Of a stretch of 64,000 nucleotides of DNA, positions 8,691 through 17,947 are shown in pieces (the first letter of the stretch is position 1; every line of letters begins with the position of its first letter). The stretch lies in assembly GCF_019720895.1 (NCBI RefSeq), contig NZ_JAHKSH010000001.1:620001-684000 (forward strand), written 5' to 3'. Below the pieces are notes generated by a model that made no database searches, was not told the origin of the DNA, and was given only the letters and a program-made list of their open reading frames with translations. The translations under genes were made by a program, and so were the position numbers. The stretch comes from Microbacterium salitolerans. GTDB lineage: Bacteria; Actinomycetota; Actinomycetes; Actinomycetales; Microbacteriaceae.

Positions 8691-10205
8691 GTGGTTGACG
8701 ATCGGCGCGACTCGCACGGTGAACTTTTGACGAGCGGGAAGGGTCTGAAACCCGACGATCTGCGAAGCCACGTGCTTCGAGGCATCGGGTGGACGGTCAT
8801 CGAGAAGTGGGGCATCCGCCTCGTCTCGCTTGGCGTCTTCGTGATCCTGCTTCGACAGCTTGATGCCGAAGATTTCGGCGTCGCCTCGCTCACGACGTCG
8901 GTCACGATGATTCTGTTCGCGTTCGTCGACGCAGGCTTCTCGAAGGCACTCGTCCAGAGAAAAGAGCTCGGCCCAGATGACGCGACGACGGCCTTCTGGA
9001 CGTCGTTCGGGATCGCTGTCGTCGTGTATGCGATCCTCTTCTTCACGTCGCCACTCATCGCCTCGCTCACGGGGATGGCTGAGCTCGAAGCGATGCTTCG
9101 TGTGCTCGGCCTGAGCATGTTCGTGATTGCTCTGAGCAGCGTCCCGAGTGCACTGCTCGAGCGCGACATGAACTTCCGCTCTCTTGGGCTCCGAAGCATC
9201 TTCGGGACAGTAGTCGGCGCAATCGTCGCGGTGCCCATGGCCCTCTTCGGTGCGGGAGCATGGGCGCTCATCGCGCAGACGCTCGCAACGATGGTCGCCG
9301 GCATGATTGCGCTGTGGTTCAGCACCGACTGGCGCCCGCGATTTCGGTACTCGATCCCCGCCTTGCGGGGGATGATGTCGTTCGGTCTGAGTTCGCTCGG
9401 CTTGGAACTGGTCAATCGCACGCAGCAGAATATCGACAAGATCCTGGTGAATGTGCTTTTGGGGCCAGCAGCTGGTGGGGTCTACTACGTCGCGCAGCGT
9501 GCAGTGAAGCTCGTACTCGAATTGCTATCGAGCGTGATCGGCCGAATCGGTCTGACGACCTTCTCCAAGCTGCAGGACGACTTCGAACGACTGAGTCGTG
9601 CCTTCCTGCAGCTGACCTTCGCGGCGGGGGCGATCGCGATACCAGTTCTCTGTGTGATGGCGGGTCTGGCGGACATCATCCTGCCCTACATCGCCGGCGA
9701 GGGATGGGGAGACGCCGTCGTGGTCATGCAGATCCTCGCTCTGAGCAATTCCTTGTTCGTGATCTGTCGATTCGACAAGCAAGCGCTTCTCGGAGCAGGC
9801 GCGCCGGGGCGCGCGTTCAGCCTCGGCCTCATGGAAAGCGTCGTCGGGATCGCGCTTCTTGTGATCGCGGCCCCATTCGGGCTCGTCGCTGTTGCCTGCG
9901 CTCGCGTGTCGCGGACGCTCGTCACCTGGCCGTATCGCCTCTATCTGCTCAAGCGCTACGCGGGAGTGCGGGTGGGTGAGTACATCTTCAACACGGTCAT
10001 GCTGTTGCTCGCGGTGGCCGCTCCGCTTGGTCTCCTCGCGCTCGCGTCGCTGACACCGTGGCGTGATACGAGCCCGGCGATGTGGACGTTCGCCGTGCCC
10101 ATGGCGGTCGTGATGGTCGCCGCCTACTACGGCGTCCTGTGGTTGATTTGCGGTCGACAGAATCGCAAAGTCATTCGCCGAACGTTCGCGCGCGCTCGTC
10201 GATGA
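8691..10205 (+). CDS. Wzx-type polysaccharide flippase (MOP superfamily)
   Basis: 504 residues with some 12-14 hydrophobic segments across the whole length. The start GWTVIEKWGIRLVSLGVFVILLRQL followed by DFGVASL is typical of WzxC/polysaccharide-biosynthesis flippases, which move undecaprenyl-diphosphate-linked oligosaccharide to the outer membrane face. The tail is short and basic. The start is uncertain: GTG 8691 has no clear ribosome-binding site. TTG 8727 (GGTGAACT upstream, overlapping the stop of a 28-codon ORF) would shorten it by 12 residues. It is the only flippase in the window and sits among the sulfotransferases, so it probably exports their product. Confidence 0.88.
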   Translation: MVDDRRDSHGELLTSGKGLKPDDLRSHVLRGIGWTVIEKWGIRLVSLGVFVILLRQLDAEDFGVASLTTSVTMILFAFVDAGFSKALVQRKELGPDDATTAFWTSFGIAVVVYAILFFTSPLIASLTGMAELEAMLRVLGLSMFVIALSSVPSALLERDMNFRSLGLRSIFGTVVGAIVAVPMALFGAGAWALIAQTLATMVAGMIALWFSTDWRPRFRYSIPALRGMMSFGLSSLGLELVNRTQQNIDKILVNVLLGPAAGGVYYVAQRAVKLVLELLSSVIGRIGLTTFSKLQDDFERLSRAFLQLTFAAGAIAIPVLCVMAGLADIILPYIAGEGWGDAVVVMQILALSNSLFVICRFDKQALLGAGAPGRAFSLGLMESVVGIALLVIAAPFGLVAVACARVSRTLVTWPYRLYLLKRYAGVRVGEYIFNTVMLLLAVAAPLGLLALASLTPWRDTSPAMWTFAVPMAVVMVAAYYGVLWLICGRQNRKVIRRTFARARR

Positions 10206-10357
10206 TCATGCGCAGCGCCATGCGAGTGTGTCGCTTCTCGTCGAACGGCCCCGTCCGCTCGAGCGGATAGAGTGAGGAGCTGGGCTCTGCGGCCGGTCAG
10301 CTGAATGCGGTCGTATTCCCCACGAGACAGCGCGAGCTTGACGGAGAGAGACATCAG

Positions 10358-11251
10358 ATGGCGAGCAGCGACCCCTGGGCGGACAAGAATCTGATCTTCG
10401 TCGGTGGGATGCACCGCAGCGGGACGACGATTCTCGCCGACATCCTGAGCAGCGCCGATGATGCCGCCGGGCTCGACGGCTCCGGCGCCCACATGGGCGA
10501 GGGGCAGTTCTTGCAGGATGTCTATCCCGTGGACAACTCCTTCGGCGGGGTCACGCGCTGGGCCTTCGACCCGCGAACGCATATGACAGAAGTCGATGCT
10601 CAGCCCGACATGGCGCGCCGTCTTTGGGACGCGTGGTCTCCCTGGTGGGGAGATGACGCCCAGTTCCTCGTCGAGAAGTCGCCGCTCAACATCGTGCGTA
10701 CGCGCTTCCTCGCGGAGGTGTTTCCGCAGGCGAAGTTCGTCATCGTCACGCGCCACCCGATCGCCCAGTCTCTCGCGGTGCACAAGTGGGCGCGCACGGT
10801 GCGCGAACGCGCGGGTGACCAGTTCAGTCGTCTGGTCGAGCTGTGGTTGGCCGCGCACCGCACGGCGCAGCGCGACATCGACAGGCTCGACAACGTGCGC
10901 GTCGTTCGCTTCGAGCACCTCGTCACTCAGCCTAGAGGCGAGCTCGACCGGCTTTCAGAGTTCCTCGGAGTTCGCCTCGGCGATGAGGCGGTAAGCCGCC
11001 TGGATGCAGGCGTGCTCGAACACTATGCGACGATCTGGGACAGGGCGCGACGGGGGAGGGGAATGCGGTACCCAGGGCGCGGCCTCAGGACCCTGCGTCG
11101 TCGGGCCATCTCGACGGTCACTTTTCCGTACGAGGCTCGTCTCATCGAGAAGCAGGCGGAAGCTGTCGCGCAGTTCGGGTACGACATCCACGACCTCAGG
11201 AGCGCGCGCACTTGGGCTGACGCGACGTCGACGAACGGGACGCGCCAGTGA
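10358..11251 (+). CDS. PAPS-type sulfotransferase (first of an inverted paralogous pair)
   Basis: 297 residues. The 5'-phosphosulfate loop GGMHRSGTT is at residues 16-24 and the 3'-phosphate signature is in VTRHPIAQSLAV. It shares EGQFLQDVYP, GGVTRW and VEKSPLNIVRTRFL with the minus-strand gene at 13117-13992, so the two are clear paralogues. The C-terminal region is basic. GGAGAGAG lies upstream of the ATG and a TAGAGT box at 10268-10273 may be its -10. The stop overlaps the GTG of the next gene (GTGA), so the two are translationally coupled. The acceptor sugar is unknown. Confidence 0.85.
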   Translation: MASSDPWADKNLIFVGGMHRSGTTILADILSSADDAAGLDGSGAHMGEGQFLQDVYPVDNSFGGVTRWAFDPRTHMTEVDAQPDMARRLWDAWSPWWGDDAQFLVEKSPLNIVRTRFLAEVFPQAKFVIVTRHPIAQSLAVHKWARTVRERAGDQFSRLVELWLAAHRTAQRDIDRLDNVRVVRFEHLVTQPRGELDRLSEFLGVRLGDEAVSRLDAGVLEHYATIWDRARRGRGMRYPGRGLRTLRRRAISTVTFPYEARLIEKQAEAVAQFGYDIHDLRSARTWADATSTNGTRQ

Positions 11252-13125
11252 GGCCTACGGTGAGGATGCTCCGTCCGCCGGCTGGGGCGGTCGCCGAGGG
11301 CGGGATTCTTCGTTTCTCCCGACTCATCGCCGAAGGGATGACGGAGACCGAGCTCGTCGATGTCGTGACGTCGGACATGGATATGCCTGTCGACCCGAAG
11401 CAGACCGAAAGCGTCGTCATGCAGTACGGCGCCGGGTTGCAGTTCGGGTCGAAGGAGTACGTCGCGGCGGTCAAGGCGTTGCCAGCTTCGGCGACGGTGA
11501 CCGTCATGCTGCACGATCTCGGGGGTGCGGCCTATCCCGGCCCTCTGCAGACGACTGTCCGCATCGCGCGTGGGGCGATCCGCAGACTCCTTGGCCGGGG
11601 CGGATCGGTTGCGACGCCGTGGCACCGGCGACGAGCATGGTGCCTCTTGCAGAAGGTCGCAACGACCTTCGTGGTCTGCTACCCGCATGAGAGGGACCGG
11701 CTCTCGCCACGCCTCCAAGAGCGTTGTGTCGTCGTCGACCACCCCACGCCGCCCCGAGCGGCGCTGCCGGATCGCGCCGCGGCTCGTATGGAGCTCGACG
11801 TGGCCGACGCCCACGTGGTCACGCTGCTGGGCTTCTTGAGCCCGCGAAAGGGAGTCCGCGAAGCGTTGGACCTCATCGGCGCGCTCGGCGACGATGCCGT
11901 CCTGGTGCTCGCGGGAGCGCCGGTGGTGGAGTTCGCAGAAGAACTGGACCGGATGATCGCGTCCACGAGGGGGCGCGTCATCCACACAGGCTGGTTGGAG
12001 ACCGCAGAGCAGCGCAAGTGGATCGCGGCAACAGACGTGGCGATCGCGCCCTTCCGAGATGCCTCGGCGTCTGGCTCGATGTTGGAGTGGCTCGTGCAGG
12101 GCATCCCGGTCGTCACGTCAGCGACGCCCCTCGCCGAGCAGCTGCGTCAGCGGACGGACGGGCTGCTCACAACCTACGACGACGAGGAAGGTCTTCAACG
12201 CAGTGTTCGCGCTGCGCTGAGCGGCGCTGACGAGCATCGGAGAGCGAAGCCCCTCGACGTCCCTGCGGCTCGAGTCGGCGAACGCGTCATCGCCGAAGCG
12301 GTGCGCAATCGGGGCGACCTGCACGAGCGAATCTTCCTCGTCGGATGCCCGCGATCGGGCACCACGCTTCTGCAGAGCATGCTTGCTGCGCACCCGGGGT
12401 TGGTGAGCTTCCCGGAAACCCACGCGTTCCGCAACCGAGCGCGGGCGAACGATGCGGAAGCGGTCAAGGCGTTCTCCGCGGCGCTTTCCGATGAGGTCCG
12501 CGCTGTGATCGAACCGGAGCTGGACGCGGTCGACAGCGCTTACGTCCCCCCGCAGACTCTGGTTCATGCGGGGGATCTGACCGTGATGCGCACCGCTGCC
12601 GATGGCTGGCTCGAGAAGACTCCGGATCATCTTCTGTTTGCTGAGCAGATCGCGAGCCAGGTTCCCGGAAGCAGGTTCGTCCACATCGTCCGTGATCCGG
12701 TCGATGTCGTGAGTTCGCTCCGACGTCTGAGCACTGAGCATCCGACGGACTGGACACGCAAGTTTCAGGATCTCGATGCCGGAATCAACCGCTGGACGCG
12801 CAGCGGACGGGCGCACAAGAAGTGGGTCGGCGACCCGGCGCACTTCTTCGTCTCGTACGAGACCCTCGTCGCATCGCCTGAATCCGTCTTGCGTACGCTC
12901 TGCTCCTGGTTGGAACTCGAGTACGACCCGGAGATGACGAGCGGGTTCGCGCGGAGCGCCGAGTCGCTCATCGCCGGCCACGAGCCGTGGAAAGCGAAGA
13001 ACACCCGAGAACTCACCGCTGAGCGGAAGTCGGTCCTCACGGACGCCGAGGAAGAGGCCGTGCGGCAGGCGTGCCACCCGCTGTGGCGTGAGATCCTCGT
13101 CGCGACTCCTTCTCTGTCAAAGTGA
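11248..13125 (+). CDS. Fused glycosyltransferase (GT4-like)-sulfotransferase
   Basis: 625 residues, one unbroken frame with two enzymes. Residues 1 to about 350 resemble a GT4 glycosyltransferase: VTLLGFLSPRKGV opens the nucleotide-sugar half, followed by HTGWLETAEQRKWIAATDVAIAPF and a GSMLEWLVQGIPVV acceptor-loop motif. From about 361, IFLVGCPRSGTTLLQSML is a PAPS-binding loop, with the 3'-phosphate signature in IVRDPVDVVSSLRRL. The simple reading is that one protein adds a sugar and sulfates it or a neighbour. It starts at a GTG overlapping the upstream sulfotransferase stop. Its last 9 bp overlap the convergent gene at 13117. Confidence 0.8.
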   Translation: MRPTVRMLRPPAGAVAEGGILRFSRLIAEGMTETELVDVVTSDMDMPVDPKQTESVVMQYGAGLQFGSKEYVAAVKALPASATVTVMLHDLGGAAYPGPLQTTVRIARGAIRRLLGRGGSVATPWHRRRAWCLLQKVATTFVVCYPHERDRLSPRLQERCVVVDHPTPPRAALPDRAAARMELDVADAHVVTLLGFLSPRKGVREALDLIGALGDDAVLVLAGAPVVEFAEELDRMIASTRGRVIHTGWLETAEQRKWIAATDVAIAPFRDASASGSMLEWLVQGIPVVTSATPLAEQLRQRTDGLLTTYDDEEGLQRSVRAALSGADEHRRAKPLDVPAARVGERVIAEAVRNRGDLHERIFLVGCPRSGTTLLQSMLAAHPGLVSFPETHAFRNRARANDAEAVKAFSAALSDEVRAVIEPELDAVDSAYVPPQTLVHAGDLTVMRTAADGWLEKTPDHLLFAEQIASQVPGSRFVHIVRDPVDVVSSLRRLSTEHPTDWTRKFQDLDAGINRWTRSGRAHKKWVGDPAHFFVSYETLVASPESVLRTLCSWLELEYDPEMTSGFARSAESLIAGHEPWKAKNTRELTAERKSVLTDAEEEAVRQACHPLWREILVATPSLSK

Positions 13126-13992
13126 GCCGGGGACGCTCTCGTCGTCGACGTCGAATGCCGTGGTGAGGTCGTCCAGCGAGTACCCCAGGGCGTTGACGCG
13201 ATCCTCGAAACGCGCCTTGAGACGACTTCCGTGATGGAGCAGCAGGAGGCTCGCGATGATCTCGCGCGACTTTCGAAGGTCGGGGGCTGCTGACATCGTC
13301 TTTCGTCCGGCCCAGCGCGTCTCATAGACGCGCGCTCGGTCCGGATCATAGGCGCGGAACGGAGCGAGATCGAGATCGATTCCGAGCGCGTCCCGGAGCG
13401 TCTGCCCGACGGCGAGCGGATCCTTCGTGATGTCTTCGTATCGGATCACGGTTGCGTCTTCGAGCTGCGGGAGATCCCGTTGCAGTGCTTCGTGCGCCCT
13501 TAGCCAGTTCTCGATGAGCAGGTCGAACCGCAAGCCGAGCTTCTCTTTCTGGGACGGCGCCCACTTCATCACTGCCAGCGCCTGAGTGATCGGGTGGCGA
13601 GTGATGATGACGAAGGAGCTGCGCGGGAAAACGGCCTGGAGGTAGCGCGTCTTCGTGATGTTCAGAGGCGTCTTCTCGACGAGCATCTCTGCTGACAGGT
13701 CCCAGTATGGTGACCAGCTGCTCCAGAGCGCCGCCAGGTCGGTTGCCGTGGCATCCGACTCGGTGAGATATGCGTGCTTGTCCAGAGCCCACCGCGTGAC
13801 GCCGCCCATCTCGTATCCGGGCCTGTACACCGTCTGAAGGAACTGCCCCTCGTCCATGACGACGTTCGTGTTCGTCAGCCCGGAGACGCCCGGTGATCGT
13901 GAGATCGCCGAGGCCAACAGCGTGGTGCCGCTGCGGTGCATGCCGCCCACGAAGGTGAAGCGGTGATCGGACCAAGGAAGCTCGCGGTTCAT
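13117..13992 (-). CDS. PAPS-type sulfotransferase (second of an inverted paralogous pair)
   Basis: 291 residues. The loop GGMHRSGTT is at residues 16-24, the same place as in its paralogue at 10358-11251, with EGQFLQTVYR, GGVTRWALD, VEKTPLNITKTRYL and ITRHPITQALAV also shared. It lies on the opposite strand, so the two copies flank the glycosyltransferase-sulfotransferase fusion as an inverted pair. Its 3' end overlaps that fusion by 9 bp. Divergence across the whole length suggests an old duplication with possibly different acceptor positions. GGAAGG lies a few bases upstream of the ATG. Confidence 0.85.
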   Translation of the reverse strand: MNRELPWSDHRFTFVGGMHRSGTTLLASAISRSPGVSGLTNTNVVMDEGQFLQTVYRPGYEMGGVTRWALDKHAYLTESDATATDLAALWSSWSPYWDLSAEMLVEKTPLNITKTRYLQAVFPRSSFVIITRHPITQALAVMKWAPSQKEKLGLRFDLLIENWLRAHEALQRDLPQLEDATVIRYEDITKDPLAVGQTLRDALGIDLDLAPFRAYDPDRARVYETRWAGRKTMSAAPDLRKSREIIASLLLLHHGSRLKARFEDRVNALGYSLDDLTTAFDVDDESVPGSL

Positions 13993-14192
13993 TGCGCTCC
14001 ACGGAAGGGAAGGCGCGTGCGTGGCTGCACCACGGCACGCGGGAGGGACTCTGGCACTTTATCGCGCCGCTGGCCGCTGTCCGCCTCGGGGGTGATGCGC
14101 TCATCCAGTAGAGTGTCAGGGTTGTCCTGGTGCGGAATTCATGCGTCGGGCGCCTCGCACGCACATGCTCTACCCCAGCTGGGAGGTCTGAG

Positions 14193-15071
14193 GTGGTGAC
14201 ACCCAGCGCGTTCATCGTCGGCGTCAACAAGAGCGGCACGACGGCTGTCTTCAACGCCTTGAGTCGGCAGCCGAACGTCTGCGCGTCGACGACGAAGGAG
14301 ACGCACTTCTTCGACCCCCTGAAGTACGGGGACGCGCTTCCTGCGCTCGCCGAGTACGAGAAGTTCTTCGAGCCTCGTCTGTCTGACGACGTCGTGATCG
14401 AGGCGACTCCTGGGTACTTCTACGGTGGCCGGGTGCTTGCAGAGAAGCTCCGCGAGGTGTCACCCGAGGGCAAGGCCGCGATCATTCTGCGTGAGCCCGG
14501 AGCACGCGCGTTCTCCTGGTATCGCTTCGCCCGCACCCGTCTGCTGCTGCCGCAGAACATCACGTTCGACGAGTACCTCGATCGTTGTGAGCCGCTCGGG
14601 CTGAGTCCCGAGCAGGACAAGGACCAGGTCGGCTGGCGCGGTCTCAGCGGAGGCGCCTACGCGCATTGGCTGCCCTCGTGGCAGAGTGTCTTCGGCGAGG
14701 ACCTGCTCGTCATGTACAGCGACGACTTCCGGGCGCGGCCCGAAGAGGCGCTCGTGCGTATCGGCGCCCACTTGGGCATCGACGTCGTCGAGGCCGAGGA
14801 CCGCCAGAGCAATGTGTCGGTCGACATCAGCAACGCGAAGCTTCAGCGCGTCGCTCTCGCTCTCAACCGCGCCGGCGAGAGAATCTGGCGAAGGCACCCT
14901 CGACTCAAGGACCGGCTGCTCGACGTGTACTACCGGCTCAACTCGCGCAAGCAGCAGGAGCGCATGAGCGATGATGCCCGTCGCCGCCTCGATGCGCACT
15001 TCGCAGCCTCGCTCGCCGAGTTGCGCGAGATGCTTCCCGATGTTCCCGAGACCTGGGGGCGCGCAGCATGA
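14193..15071 (+). CDS. PAPS-type sulfotransferase
   Basis: 292 residues. IVGVNKSGTTAVFNAL at residues 8-23 is the PAPS loop, followed by KETHFFD, as in heparan-sulfate-type sulfotransferase folds. ILREPGARAFSWY carries the 3'-phosphate-binding Arg and Ser. GTG 14193 (or the next codon, GTG 14196) is chosen for the GGGAGG site at 14181-14186; the frame is open further upstream but without such a site. It begins a five-gene run with overlapping stops and starts (to 19994), so it is probably co-expressed with the next sulfotransferase and three glycosyltransferase genes. Confidence 0.84.
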   Translation: MVTPSAFIVGVNKSGTTAVFNALSRQPNVCASTTKETHFFDPLKYGDALPALAEYEKFFEPRLSDDVVIEATPGYFYGGRVLAEKLREVSPEGKAAIILREPGARAFSWYRFARTRLLLPQNITFDEYLDRCEPLGLSPEQDKDQVGWRGLSGGAYAHWLPSWQSVFGEDLLVMYSDDFRARPEEALVRIGAHLGIDVVEAEDRQSNVSVDISNAKLQRVALALNRAGERIWRRHPRLKDRLLDVYYRLNSRKQQERMSDDARRRLDAHFAASLAELREMLPDVPETWGRAA

Positions 15072-15997
15072 CGCGTCCGCCTGACTTCATCCTCGCCGGC
15101 GCTCAGCGCGCAGGGTCGACCGCGCTGGCAGAGGCGCTCGCGGAGCACCCCGATGTCTCGATCACCGACCCCAAGGAGCCGAGCTACTTTGCGACGCTCT
15201 TCGGCTCACTGGACTATTCGGGGCCCGGCGACCCGTGGTTCGCATCGCAGAACGTCGCAGACTGGGACGCCTACCTCGAATTGTGCGATTCGGGTGCAGC
15301 GGTGTCCGGCGAAGCGTCCGTCATGTACCTCGCCATCCCGGGGACAGCGGCTGCGATCCGCGAGCGCCTGCCGGACGTGAAGATCGTGATGGTGCTGCGC
15401 GACCCATTGATCCGGGCGCGCTCAGCTCATGCGTATCTTCGCGTCAAAGGGCGAGAGACAGAGAAGAGCTTTGCCACGGCCCTCGCGCACGAGCACCGCC
15501 GCCGCGAGACCGGCTACGGTCCGATGTGGTGGTTCGAAGGCGCGAGCGACTACGCACCGGGGCTCGAAGAATACATCGCGGCATTCGGGCGCGAGCAGGT
15601 CTTCGTCACGACGAACGAAGAGCTGAAAGCCGATCCGGCACGAGTGCTCGCTGACGTCAGCGCGTTCCTCGGAGTCTCGGAGTCGAGTGCGCCGGTCGAG
15701 TACCTGTCGTCGAACGCGATCAACTCGGGTGGTGTGCCGAAAAGCGAGCTGCTCACACGGATCCTGTATCCCCCGGACAGCGTGCGCCGGTTCATCCGCG
15801 GCCTGGCACCCGAGAAGCTGCGTGACATCGTGCGTTCCGCACGGAAGAAGTCGACGACGCAGGCGACTCCCCACGAGGACGAGCTCAGCGCGGAGGTCAT
15901 CGCGAGGTTCCATGAGAGCGCGCGTCGGACGGGCGATGTGCTCGGGCGTGACATGAGCGATGTGTGGCCGTCGGCGAGGGGCGAAAATGCGGAGTGA
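15068..15997 (+). CDS. PAPS-type sulfotransferase
   Basis: 309 residues. The PAPS loop is FILAGAQRAGSTALAEAL (near residues 7-24), followed by KEPSYF. The 3'-phosphate signature is VLRDPLIRARSAHAYL. The order resembles the preceding gene (loop, K-E-x-x-x-F, R-x-P), so they may be distant paralogues, but overall similarity is low. The ATG overlaps the previous stop (ATGA). Its 3' end overlaps the next gene by 11 bp. It is the sixth sulfotransferase domain counted from the left. Confidence 0.84.
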   Translation: MTRPPDFILAGAQRAGSTALAEALAEHPDVSITDPKEPSYFATLFGSLDYSGPGDPWFASQNVADWDAYLELCDSGAAVSGEASVMYLAIPGTAAAIRERLPDVKIVMVLRDPLIRARSAHAYLRVKGRETEKSFATALAHEHRRRETGYGPMWWFEGASDYAPGLEEYIAAFGREQVFVTTNEELKADPARVLADVSAFLGVSESSAPVEYLSSNAINSGGVPKSELLTRILYPPDSVRRFIRGLAPEKLRDIVRSARKKSTTQATPHEDELSAEVIARFHESARRTGDVLGRDMSDVWPSARGENAE

Positions 15998-16934
15998 CGT
16001 GACCCTCTTCGTCGCGAGTACCGGTGGGCACCTGAGTGAACTGATCCAGCTTGCCTCCCGCATCGAGGTGGTTCCCGCGAAGCGAGTGTGGGTCACATTC
16101 GATACCCCGCAGAGTCGATCGATGCTCGAGGGCGAGAACGTGGAGTTCGTGTCGTTCATGGCACCGCGAGAGTGGGGCGCTCTCGCAAGAAATTTCGGCC
16201 CGGCCCTTCGGATTCTACGCAGGCATCGACCAACGCGGGTGTTCAGTACCGGATCCGGCATCGCATTGTCGTTTCTGCCGCTCGCACGGGTGCTCGGTGC
16301 GAAACCGACATATATTGAGTCGGCTGCGCGGACTGAGGGCCCAAGTGCGACGGGCAAGATTCTCGCGAAGTTCCCCGGCATCAAGACGTATTGCCAGTAC
16401 ACGCACTGGGCGCGAGGCGCGTGGGAGTTCGGGTACTCAGTATTCGACGACTTCCCTGAGAAGGACGGCGAACCGTCCGACGGAGTCGAGCGCCCGCGTG
16501 TGTTCGTGCAGGTCGGCACGCTTGACTATCCGTTCGGGAGGCTTGTCGAACGTGTCGCGTCGCAGCTCCCGCCCGACGCAGAGGTGACGTGGCAGCTCGG
16601 CGCGACGCCAGCGCCGGCGGGTCTTCCCGGGCGCCACTTCGACTTCGCTCCGGCCGCCGAGCTGGCAGATGCGATTGAGCGCGCGACCGTCGTGATCTCT
16701 CATGCTGGCTGCGGCAGTGCGCTGATGTCTCTCAATCACGGCGTGCGGCCTGTGCTCGTGCCGCGGTGGTCTGCGAACGGTGAGCACGTCGATGACCACC
16801 AGGTCGAACTCGCATCAGAGCTCGCGGAACGGGGAGTTGCCACCTACTCCGAGGTCGAGGACATGGACACACGGATACTGAGGGCGGACCACCGGTTCAC
16901 AAGGCGCCAGGACAGGCACGGGGACGTCACATGA
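15987..16934 (+). CDS. Fused Alg14/PssD-Alg13/PssE-type glycosyltransferase
   Basis: 315 residues. Residues 5-150 resemble the Alg14/PssD membrane-anchoring half (FVASTGGHLSELIQL, FSTGSGIALSFLPLA, YIESAAR). Residues about 170-300 resemble the Alg13/PssE catalytic half of GT28 type (FVQVGTLDYPFGRLVE, VVISHAGCGSALMSL, VLVPRW). These are usually two genes whose products work as a pair; here they are one frame. Such enzymes usually add the second sugar to a lipid-linked intermediate on the inner membrane face. ATG 15987 follows GAGGGG at about 7-nt spacing and overlaps the upstream gene by 11 bp. Confidence 0.82.
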   Translation: MRSDVTLFVASTGGHLSELIQLASRIEVVPAKRVWVTFDTPQSRSMLEGENVEFVSFMAPREWGALARNFGPALRILRRHRPTRVFSTGSGIALSFLPLARVLGAKPTYIESAARTEGPSATGKILAKFPGIKTYCQYTHWARGAWEFGYSVFDDFPEKDGEPSDGVERPRVFVQVGTLDYPFGRLVERVASQLPPDAEVTWQLGATPAPAGLPGRHFDFAPAAELADAIERATVVISHAGCGSALMSLNHGVRPVLVPRWSANGEHVDDHQVELASELAERGVATYSEVEDMDTRILRADHRFTRRQDRHGDVT

Positions 16935-17947
16935 CGAGGGTCATTCAGCTTGGAAACTTCGGCGACGACGGCGGCGGCATCTCATCGGTGCTGCGAGAGT
17001 TCGAATCGTGGGAATGGCCGACGAGTCGTCACACCTTCGTCGACACGTACGCGACGGATCCACGTCTCTGGGGGGCGCGCAGACTCCTCGCCGCCGCTTC
17101 GACGCTCGTCCGACGCAGGAAATCGTTTGACGTCGCGCACATCCATCTGTCGGAAAAGGGATCTTTCGTGCGAGAGGGGCTCCTCGTCCGTCTTGCTCAG
17201 GCGCTCGGGCTCCGTGTCGTGGTCACCATGCACGGGGCGACATTCGTCGAGTTCGCCAATCAATACTCCTGGCTGGCTCGTGGCGTGCTGAAGCACGCGA
17301 ATGCGATCGCGTGTCTGACTGATCCGACAGTCAATGAGCTTCAGGCGCTGGGCGTCACAAACGTCACACTCATCCCGAACGCCGTCTCTGCCGATCAGCT
17401 CACCGCCGACGAGACGCCGATGGCCGACAGAATGATCACGGTCTTCGTCGGCGAGGTGTCACGGCGCAAGGGCGTCGATGTGCTCCTCGACGCCTGGAGG
17501 AGCGTCTCCGCGACCTATCCCGGCGCACGACTCGAGGTGTACGGCGGTCCGGTCGACGTCGATGTCCCGAGCGGCGGCGCAATCGCGACGCATGGTCGTC
17601 GGCCGCGCGACGAGGTGCGTCAGGCAGTCCGATCGGCTCGCCTGCTCGTTCTGCCCAGTCGAGCAGAGGCCTTCCCGATGGCGATTCTCGAGGCGATGGC
17701 GGCAGGAATCCCGGTCGTCGCGACCGACGTCGGACAGGTGCGAGACATGATCGACGACGATGAGCTCGTCGTGCCGGCGGAGGACGCGGAGCAGCTCGCC
17801 CAGGCGATGGCATCGCTGTACGCTGACGGCGCGCGTGCAGAGGCGGCGGCCGTCCGGAACGAGGCACGGTACGCCCGTCTGTTTTCGCCTCGCGTCGTCG
17901 CGGAGAAGTACGAGGTGCTCTACGCGGCGGGAGCGGCGCATGTATGA
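16931..17947 (+). CDS. GT4 family glycosyltransferase
   Basis: 338 residues, a GT-B enzyme of the GT4 family. N-terminal features are GGGISSVLREF and VTMHGATFVEFANQY. The C-terminal donor half has FVGEVSRRKGVDVLLDA, then EAFPMAILEAMAAGIPVVATDVG with the conserved E-x7-E type arrangement, and LVVPAEDAEQLAQAM. The sugar is not predictable. The ATG overlaps the previous stop (ATGA) and the next gene starts inside its last codons, so it is part of the coupled run 14193-19994. Confidence 0.88.
   Translation: MTRVIQLGNFGDDGGGISSVLREFESWEWPTSRHTFVDTYATDPRLWGARRLLAAASTLVRRRKSFDVAHIHLSEKGSFVREGLLVRLAQALGLRVVVTMHGATFVEFANQYSWLARGVLKHANAIACLTDPTVNELQALGVTNVTLIPNAVSADQLTADETPMADRMITVFVGEVSRRKGVDVLLDAWRSVSATYPGARLEVYGGPVDVDVPSGGAIATHGRRPRDEVRQAVRSARLLVLPSRAEAFPMAILEAMAAGIPVVATDVGQVRDMIDDDELVVPAEDAEQLAQAMASLYADGARAEAAAVRNEARYARLFSPRVVAEKYEVLYAAGAAHV

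Noticed and set aside
8644-8730. 28-codon ORF ending on a TTG candidate start of the flippase
   Set aside because: No ribosome-binding site and no family; the overlap with the TTG may be chance. It is mentioned only as context for the flippase start.
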